A stretch of DNA of 5,538 bases, taken from positions 1 through 5,538 of the forward strand of contig JAUWZF010000088.1 of NCBI GenBank assembly GCA_030615475.1, in the 5' to 3' direction. Shown piece after piece: positions 1 to 5,538 of the stretch. Origin of the DNA: Dehalococcoidales bacterium (GTDB taxonomy: Bacteria; Chloroflexota; Dehalococcoidia; Dehalococcoidales; RBG-16-60-22). Position 1 is the stretch's first letter. The number at the start of each line of letters is the position of its first letter. The position numbers and the translations under genes are program-made. Under the pieces are notes generated by a model. That model did not search any database and was not told the origin of the DNA. It saw nothing but the letters and a program-made list of their open reading frames with translations.

Positions 1-811
1 CCTCGGCCAGCTCGATGACGAATTTGTCCAGAGATTCGTTGGTCTCGAATCCGATGCTGGCCCTGAGACCGCCGAAAATTTTATGTTCCACAAAGATATT
101 ACCGAGACCGGAACATGAAATATCTTCGATATTGGGATCCAGTATCATGGGGTCCAGAATGTCCATGCCTTCCAGTTTACGCCGGAGTAGATAACGGAGA
201 CTGATGTACTGGAAATTGGTTATACGTATCTTTCCCTTGGAGCCTCCTTTGGATTTAAGGGAAAGAGGCTTTTTCTCTTTTTTGCCGTTTTTGCCACCTT
301 CGTCGATTTTGTTTTTATCCGGGGGTGCCTCGGGGGCTTTCTGACCGCTAACAAAGACTATCCTGTCGACGATTCCCATGATGATTTCGAGTCGCTTTGC
401 AGAGTCGTCCACACCCTCCAGCTCCTCGACATAGTCGGCAAGCTTCAACTCTATCTCATCGAGGGTGCTGTTCTGGGCGTCAATGAGACTTGGTTCCACG
501 GCGACATAATAGTCCCTGATGTCCTCGAGGTTGGCCAGAATATGAACGAATACTCCGCCGCCGACATTATAGATAAGGTTAGGGTCTTTGGTACCCTTTA
601 GGGCCCGTGTCACTTTTTCATAATAGTCCGGGATGCCAATCTTATCCTCTGGAAGCATGCGCAGGTACTGGAGGAGATGCGGGTTTTCCTTGCATACCTC
701 CTGGAACTCAGCCGGGAGTTTCGCGAATATCGGGCACTTCTCCATGGCGGCCCCGCATTCATTCCCGCATTCCCCCGGACAGACTTTTATTTCAAACGGC
801 AGGCGAAGCAT
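1..811 (-). CDS. arlI: ArlI (FlaI) archaellum motor ATPase, N-terminal part, cut by window edge
   Basis: This is the first 270 residues of the type II/IV-secretion-family ATPase that drives archaellum assembly and rotation from the cytoplasmic face of the membrane. The frame is open from ATG 809-811 to base 1. A good SD (AGGAG, 5 nt upstream) supports this start. Residues 42-110 match the ArlI N-terminal region, with a YNVGGGVFVHI stretch (81-91) followed by YYVAVEP (101-107). Residues 213-240 carry the family signature in the form LEGMDILDPMILDP, then NIEDISCSG (227-235), followed by FVEHKIFGGL. The Walker A and B motifs belong to the C-terminal RecA domain and lie outside the window. Two features are unusual. 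Four cysteines (C11, C15, C19, C26) precede the conserved region, with C40 beyond. A Lys/Gly-rich linker (about 164-194) sits before the signature. It is the last visible gene of the operon, 8 nt after arlH. A type IV pilus ATPase (PilB) is less likely, given the adjacent ArlH and ArlJ. Confidence 0.93.
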   Translation of the reverse strand, partial: MLRLPFEIKVCPGECGNECGAAMEKCPIFAKLPAEFQEVCKENPHLLQYLRMLPEDKIGIPDYYEKVTRALKGTKDPNLIYNVGGGVFVHILANLEDIRDYYVAVEPSLIDAQNSTLDEIELKLADYVEELEGVDDSAKRLEIIMGIVDRIVFVSGQKAPEAPPDKNKIDEGGKNGKKEKKPLSLKSKGGSKGKIRITNFQYISLRYLLRRKLEGMDILDPMILDPNIEDISCSGLGNIFVEHKIFGGLRASIGFETNESLDKFVIELAE

Positions 812-816
812 TTAAT

Positions 817-821
817 CTCCT
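817..821 (-). promoter_or_regulatory. Ribosome binding site (AGGAG) of arlI overlapping the arlH stop codon
   Basis: AGGAG sits 5 nt before the arlI ATG, and its first two bases belong to the arlH TAG stop (820-822). This supports the chosen arlI start and suggests coupled synthesis of the two interacting proteins. Confidence 0.8.
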
Positions 822-1530
822 ATACTCTGGCTTTGGCAAGCGGGATTATCCGCATGCCGAGCTTGGGTTCGATATCGAAACTGACCACATCACCGGTCGG
901 GCGCTCGGCGCCGCGTACCTTGAGTACCTCCATGAGTTTTATCATGCTGTCACCGACCTGCTCCAGGCGCATCCTGAAGCGTGCGTCGCATAATGAGCGG
1001 GTCCGGGCAAGCATATCTTCCTCAAACGCATAAGAATGCGCCACCACGATTATCGTTCTACCTTCATCACACAGGCCTTTACATCTGGAAAAGAAATCGA
1101 TGATGGCTACCGGGTTACTGTGCGCCACGAGCAGCGTAATGGAGTCTATTATTATCAATTTAAACTCCTGCGGCAGGCGGGCAAAATGGTGGTTCAGGAC
1201 ATAAAACGGTTTCTGCCCGCCCTGCATGCTGCTGTGGAACGTTAGCGGGAAAATCCGCAGGTGGTCTGCCAGGAAGTGGTCATTTACGAACATTGCCAGC
1301 GATTCCATCTGACTTATCAGGCTTCTGATGCTATTTTCCGTAGTATAATAAGCTACCGAAATCTCGCCGGTAACCAGGGTACCGTTGGTTAGATGCTGGC
1401 ATAAGACGCTTTTGCCGGCGTCGGAGTGCCCTTCGATAAGGCACAGAGAACCCAGCGGAATACCGCCGCCCAGCTTCTCATCAACTTCCGGTACTCCGGT
1501 AACTATGAACTCCTTCTTTTTCGTTGCCAT
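820..1530 (-). CDS. arlH: ArlH (FlaH) archaellum RecA/KaiC-like ATP-binding protein
   Basis: This 236-residue protein has the usual length of ArlH, the RecA/KaiC-like protein that binds ArlI at the base of the archaellum and regulates motor assembly or activity through its nucleotide state. The N-terminus has the KaiC-like phrase TGVPEVDEKLGGGIPLGSL (11-29). Walker A is GHSDAGKS (34-41) and Walker B is KLIIIDSITLL (124-134, Asp129). TTEN (63-66) follows the second strand. The C-terminus, KVRGAERPTGDVVSFDI and GMRIIPLAKA, is the characteristic ArlH ending. There is one RecA-like domain only, unlike double-domain KaiC, and no membrane segment. The start is supported by GAGGTGAT, about 7 nt upstream of ATG. 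The gene lies 29 nt after the acidic accessory gene, and its TAG stop overlaps the SD of arlI, consistent with ArlH and ArlI being made together. A stand-alone KaiC-like regulator is the main alternative, but the neighbours argue against it. Confidence 0.93.
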   Translation of the reverse strand: MATKKKEFIVTGVPEVDEKLGGGIPLGSLCLIEGHSDAGKSVLCQHLTNGTLVTGEISVAYYTTENSIRSLISQMESLAMFVNDHFLADHLRIFPLTFHSSMQGGQKPFYVLNHHFARLPQEFKLIIIDSITLLVAHSNPVAIIDFFSRCKGLCDEGRTIIVVAHSYAFEEDMLARTRSLCDARFRMRLEQVGDSMIKLMEVLKVRGAERPTGDVVSFDIEPKLGMRIIPLAKARV

Positions 1531-1559
1531 TATTAATCACCTCTCTCGTCTGGGGATTT

Positions 1560-2738
<1,179 letters not shown>

Positions 2739-2948
2739 TTACCCCCTCTCCGTGTCAAGTTCTTCGCGAAGCCTTTCCCGGTCCAGGTCGTTAGGTATCG
2801 GTGTTAGCGCTTCCATTATGTAAGTGCGGATATCAAAAAGTATCTCTTTCAATTCGTCACTTACTTCCTGGAATTCGGCTTCGACATTGTCCGTAACGGT
2901 TTCTGTCTCTACTTTGGTTTCTGTCTCTGCATTCGTTTTTGTCGCCAT
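2739..2948 (-). CDS. Small acidic helical protein, possible ArlC-like subunit
   Basis: This 69-residue protein belongs to no family I can name. Residues 1-30 are rich in Thr and Glu and probably disordered. Residues 31-66 form one or two amphipathic helices around DELKEILFDIRTYI, a TPIP turn (49-52), and a charged second helix. There is no membrane segment. The start is set at the ATG on 2946-2948 because a perfect AAGGAGG lies 5 nt upstream. An in-frame ATG at 2970-2972 would add 8 residues and overlap arlJ but has no such site. The helix aligns without gaps to the N-terminal helix of the next gene product (E32, K34, L37, R41, Y43 and P50 match E20, K22, L25, R29, Y31 and P38). The gene therefore looks like a short paralogue or partner of the ArlC/D/E-like protein. 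Its SD overlaps the arlJ stop codon, so it is probably translated in step with arlJ. Confidence 0.8.
   Translation of the reverse strand: MATKTNAETETKVETETVTDNVEAEFQEVSDELKEILFDIRTYIMEALTPIPNDLDRERLREELDTERG
2742..2750 (-). promoter_or_regulatory. Ribosome binding site (GAGAGGGGG) inside the end of the preceding gene
   Basis: This purine-rich SD-like run makes up the last three sense codons of the 69-residue protein gene and sits 9 nt upstream of the ATG of the acidic accessory gene. The two genes are 6 nt apart, so their translation is probably coupled. Confidence 0.65.
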
Positions 2949-2953
2949 GTTTA

Positions 2954-2960
2954 CCTCCTT
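2954..2960 (-). promoter_or_regulatory. Ribosome binding site AAGGAGG that fixes the start of the 69-residue protein
   Basis: A full AAGGAGG lies 5 nt before the ATG at 2946-2948. Its first two bases are also the last two bases of the arlJ stop codon (TAA at 2959-2961). It favours this ATG over the upstream in-frame ATG at 2970-2972 and suggests that ribosomes ending arlJ re-initiate here. Confidence 0.85.
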
Positions 2961-4467
2961 ATATTTGAGCAACGGACGTAAATAATGTGGTGGCTAATAC
3001 CGGCAGGATAAGAAGGCTTACGCCGGAAATAGCCGCGGTAATCCCCAGATTGTTTAAAATTTTATATTTGCTGCCCCCCTCTGCCAGGCTGGGAACAATA
3101 GCGTTGGCTACCGTGAATATCAGGACCAGAGGTATTACCATCTGCTGCATGAGATCCAGCCCGGAGAGATTAAAGCTGGAGAAAGAACTTACAGAAGGGG
3201 CCCCGGATAGCATCGGCATTGTCTCCTGGGCTTGTGTTACCATGCCGCCGAAAGCCACGATAATCTCGGTAATGAAGACCAGTATGATAACGACGGCAGT
3301 GTGCATGGTTATACAGAGCCAGCGGAAGGGGCCGGTTATCGTCCTTCGCCGGGCCCTGAGCAACGCCACCCTGTTGGCGAAGGATGCGGCGTGCAGCCCG
3401 GCCTGTCCCGCCGAGCCGCCCACTTCGATGGCATCATAGAACATGCCCACGCTGCGGTGAGCCAGTTCGCTTCCGGTCTCGTCGACAAATATCTTCCAGG
3501 ACAGCCTTGACTTGATACCGGCGGTGAGTCTCGTGTGCAGGTTCTTTACCGAGCTCCTCAGCACGTTGATGGCATCAAGGTCGAGGCGGCCCAGGGCGGA
3601 ATTCACCGTCGTTCCCAGGGCGGTACAAACGCCACCCAGTGAACGTAAAAATGTTCCCACTTCATCATCCCTCTTGAATATCTTTCGGTCATCCCGTGTC
3701 ATAATTAAACCGACAGGGAAGACAATGGCCGCGACCACAAGAAATGCCATCCCCACGTTCTGCCCGGTCAGCAAAAAGAGAGCGCCGACGGCCACGGCAA
3801 CCGGCAGGACGGGTTTGAAGAGCTTGCTGGCGAGCTTTTGTTCTCTGGAGCCGGGCCAGCGTAAGACCATGGTCTCTTTTGGCGAGACCAGCCATATCAG
3901 CCAGACGCCGATGACCGTGGTGGCGATGGAGATAAATGCCATGGCTATAATAAGCATTGTTTCGATTCTCCATATCATGGTGGTGACTATCCCGATGACT
4001 ACTATCAGGACCGCCGAAAGAATGAGGGAGACATAGGCGTCAGTCCACATTTTCATGGCTTCCAGGCTTCTTCCGTACTCGTTTTCATAGTCCTCGGCAC
4101 GGGCATGGGCTTCCCTCGTGAGAAAATCGGCCTCGGGTTCGCCGGAGATGAGGGAACTGGAAAAACGGAGAAGGAAGCCTTTAACAGCCTCTTCCTCAAG
4201 GGGATCTCCCACGGCGCGGCAGGCCCGGGCATAATCGTATTTCAGTCGCGTGCGGGCCAGCTCGACTCTTTTAAAATATTCGGCAGAGGTGCACTGGAGC
4301 TCGGCGGAACGCCCGAAAATCTGGTCGCGCGGCACACCGGCGGCGGCGATGGTGGACATGTAGGAGAGCTGGTAGAACATGTCGAAGCTCATCATACGGT
4401 CGGTCTTGTTCTTGTTCGCACCTTTACCGTCGCTCTTAAATATCAATTGCTTCAGTTTTTCCAGCAT
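2959..4467 (-). CDS. arlJ: ArlJ (FlaJ) archaellum membrane platform protein
   Basis: This 502-residue polytopic membrane protein is the platform on which the ArlI ATPase acts and around which the filament is assembled. It has the ArlJ plan of two T2SSF-type cytoplasmic domains separated by membrane helices. The first domain covers about residues 26-140, with SYMSTIAAAGVPRDQIF and GFLLRFSSSLISGEP. Four hydrophobic segments follow (about 145-166, 171-194, 219-235, 239-256). The second cytoplasmic domain covers about 266-375, with FLRSLGGVCTALG and FYDAIEVGGSAGQAG, the latter being the conserved motif near the end of the domain. Three more hydrophobic segments follow (about 383-409, 443-460, 474-498). 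The length is near that of archaeal ArlJ, and the duplicated plan separates it from shorter PilC/GspF proteins with three membrane helices. The start has GAGGA 7 nt upstream and lies 14 nt after the preceding gene. Being placed before arlH/arlI is unusual, since archaeal clusters typically end H-I-J. Confidence 0.93.
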   Translation of the reverse strand: MLEKLKQLIFKSDGKGANKNKTDRMMSFDMFYQLSYMSTIAAAGVPRDQIFGRSAELQCTSAEYFKRVELARTRLKYDYARACRAVGDPLEEEAVKGFLLRFSSSLISGEPEADFLTREAHARAEDYENEYGRSLEAMKMWTDAYVSLILSAVLIVVIGIVTTMIWRIETMLIIAMAFISIATTVIGVWLIWLVSPKETMVLRWPGSREQKLASKLFKPVLPVAVAVGALFLLTGQNVGMAFLVVAAIVFPVGLIMTRDDRKIFKRDDEVGTFLRSLGGVCTALGTTVNSALGRLDLDAINVLRSSVKNLHTRLTAGIKSRLSWKIFVDETGSELAHRSVGMFYDAIEVGGSAGQAGLHAASFANRVALLRARRRTITGPFRWLCITMHTAVVIILVFITEIIVAFGGMVTQAQETMPMLSGAPSVSSFSSFNLSGLDLMQQMVIPLVLIFTVANAIVPSLAEGGSKYKILNNLGITAAISGVSLLILPVLATTLFTSVAQI

Positions 4468-4481
4468 GTCTCTTTCCTCTG

Positions 4482-5538
4482 TTATCCCTCTATCCTGGTC
4501 TGGTCAGCCAGGGGCAGGGTACTGTCGTCAATCATTATCTGCAGATATCCCGGACCATTTTTCGGCCCTGGTCCATCAGTTTCACCATAGTAGACAATTT
4601 CAAGGTAGTCGCTATCGTCAATTACGGTGTACCCGGGAAAGTTGTAGTTGGCCTGTTTAGTTAGCCATTTCTCGGTATCACCTCTATCAAGATACGCATC
4701 GGCTACATTGGTGGCTATGGTTGTTCTCACCGTGCCGTCTGCCTTCCGAATCAGTATGTCGATATCAAAGTTTACGTCGCCATTCCTAGCAGGAAAATCT
4801 GGGTTTCCCCAGGTTCGGCATCGGTAATAGACCGTCCAGGCGGCTGCTGGAATCTGGCTAATACCTGTCAGGGGAAAAATGTGCCTGGCAGGCCTGCTGG
4901 CATCGGACTCCTTGTACAGAATCTTCCTCGCCATTTCGTCCTCAGCGAAGGCGTCCGTTGTCATTGTCATGGCAGCGCCATCGGCCAGGGTGGCTTCTAC
5001 AAGCTGGAAATACCGGGTACCGGCAATGGTGGTATTTTCCGAGTGGGGGGTAAGCAGCGTATAGCCGAGATTGGAGAAGGAAATGGAGTCGTAAACCCCG
5101 TTGGGGGTGGCAATGGTTATTTTGCCGGTGGTGGCATCACCCGGGAGTGGATTTAGCCTGGCCAGTATTACCAGTTCCTCTCCGGGGTTCAGTATGTCCG
5201 GCTCGAAGAACTCTACCGGCCCGTTCAGGCCGATTCTCACCTTTTGCCACTCGTTATCACCGAGCACTCCGCTGGTATAAGGGAGCCATTCCGTGTGATA
5301 GACGCCGCTGCCATCGTAATAATGGACAATGAAGTCCCACTTGTCGAAGCTGGCCAGTTTGGTCTGGCCGACATTCTGCACGGTTACCCGCAGGAGGTCC
5401 GCCCAGGAGAGGTGGGCAGCGCGGTCTGCATTCAGGTCGGTCCTGCTCATTTCGCCCTCTCTCAGGCCAATCTCCTCGATACTGAGGGCGGCAGAATCCG
5501 CTGAGGTGAGGATTCCCTGGGACAATGTCATACCTCCT
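4482..5538 (-). CDS. ArlF/ArlG-like beta-rich extracytoplasmic protein, 5' end probably beyond window
   Basis: At least 349 residues run from the ATG at 5529-5531, and the frame stays open to the window edge. Residues 48-152 form a beta-sandwich-like region with a VTVQNVGQTKL strand, a Trp/Tyr-rich middle (FDKWDFIVHYYDG, EWLPYT), ILNPGEELVILARL (113-126) and ITIATPNGVYDS (138-149). These N-G-x-T, NPGEE and TPNG signatures recall the archaellin/ArlF/ArlG fold. ArlF and ArlG are pseudoperiplasmic stator components with an N-terminal membrane helix. A second beta-rich domain (about 165-340) has AAAWTVYYRCR (229-239), VNFDIDILIRKADGTVR (253-269) and DYLEIVYYGET (308-318), and I do not recognise it. 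No membrane helix or signal peptide is visible. That fits a true start upstream, because the AGGAGG next to the first ATG is only 1 nt away. M28 (ATG 5448-5450) is a weaker alternative with GAGGG 4 nt upstream. Context, 14 nt before arlJ, supports an archaellum role. A minor filament or adhesin protein is also possible. Confidence 0.6.
   Translation of the reverse strand, partial: GGMTLSQGILTSADSAALSIEEIGLREGEMSRTDLNADRAAHLSWADLLRVTVQNVGQTKLASFDKWDFIVHYYDGSGVYHTEWLPYTSGVLGDNEWQKVRIGLNGPVEFFEPDILNPGEELVILARLNPLPGDATTGKITIATPNGVYDSISFSNLGYTLLTPHSENTTIAGTRYFQLVEATLADGAAMTMTTDAFAEDEMARKILYKESDASRPARHIFPLTGISQIPAAAWTVYYRCRTWGNPDFPARNGDVNFDIDILIRKADGTVRTTIATNVADAYLDRGDTEKWLTKQANYNFPGYTVIDDSDYLEIVYYGETDGPGPKNGPGYLQIMIDDSTLPLADQTRIEG
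5533..5538 (-). promoter_or_regulatory. SD-like AGGAGG too close to the first visible ATG
   Basis: AGGAGG is followed by a single T and then ATG (5529-5531). A 1-nt spacer is far shorter than the 5-9 nt seen for the other genes here. Either this ATG is internal and the Gly-Gly codons (GGA GGT) belong to a longer protein, or the gene starts at a later codon. I favour the first reading because the protein otherwise lacks a membrane anchor. Confidence 0.4.

Noticed and set aside
607..1033. Plus-strand open frames of 118-128 codons across the arlH/arlI junction.
   Set aside because: They lie antisense to two well-recognised genes, have no family resemblance, and their composition is that expected from the complement of coding sequence.
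820..1530. Circadian-type KaiC or RadA/Sms.
   Set aside because: There is a single RecA-like domain, no zinc finger or Lon-like domain, an ArlH-type C-terminal ending, and direct adjacency to arlI.
2949..2972. Start of the 69-residue protein at the upstream ATG (2970-2972), giving 77 residues.
   Set aside because: It would overlap the end of arlJ and lacks an SD, whereas the downstream ATG has a perfect AAGGAGG at 5 nt spacing.
2959..4467. PilC/GspF/TadC platform protein of a type IV pilus or secretion system instead of ArlJ.
   Set aside because: The length of 502 residues, two T2SSF-like domains with about seven membrane segments, and an adjacent ArlH (which pili lack) favour ArlJ.
4105..4590. 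Plus-strand open frame of 161 codons opposite the 5' part of arlJ.
   Set aside because: It is antisense to conserved ArlJ domain sequence and crosses the gene junction. No homology is recognised, so it is treated as a shadow.

Overview
The window carries six closely packed genes, all on the minus strand. Together they form most of the cytoplasmic and membrane motor of an archaellum (archaeal-type flagellum), a rotary relative of type IV pili. Read in the direction of transcription (from 5538 down to 1), they are: (1) a beta-rich, probably extracytoplasmic protein resembling ArlF/ArlG stator-type or pilin-like proteins, whose start is probably beyond the window edge; (2) arlJ, the polytopic platform protein; (3) a 69-residue acidic/helical protein; (4) a very acidic 390-residue protein with a Glu-rich tandem repeat and a C-terminal region resembling archaellum accessory proteins ArlC/D/E; (5) arlH, the RecA/KaiC-like ATP-binding protein; (6) arlI, the hexameric motor/assembly ATPase, of which only the first 270 residues are present.

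The layout is a compact operon. Intergenic gaps are about 6 to 29 nt. Every internal gene has a Shine-Dalgarno (SD) sequence, and three of these SDs overlap the stop codon or last codons of the preceding gene, which suggests translational coupling. No promoter, terminator, RNA gene, insertion sequence or CRISPR array is visible, and no non-coding stretch exceeds about 30 nt. The archaellin (arlB), arlX-like scaffold, prepilin peptidase and any chemotaxis genes must lie outside the window if they exist.

Organism: the motor is of archaeal type, but the strong bacterial-style SDs (AAGGAGG, GAGGTGAT), roughly balanced base composition, the unusual order (J before C/D/E-like, H, I) and divergent accessory proteins fit one of the Chloroflexota (for example Dehalococcoidia-like) lineages known to carry archaellum genes. 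An archaeon cannot be excluded from this sequence alone, so the taxonomic suggestion is inference.

Functional reading: ArlI would hydrolyse ATP to assemble and rotate the filament, ArlH would bind ArlI and regulate it, ArlJ would anchor the ATPase in the membrane, the two acidic proteins would form or replace the ArlC/D/E switch/ring complex, and the beta-rich protein would act outside the membrane as a stator or filament-associated component. Less usual points are a four-cysteine cluster at the ArlI N-terminus, a Lys/Gly-rich linker in ArlI, an 18-tripeptide xE[P/L/T] array in the acidic protein, and a helix motif shared by the two acidic proteins.
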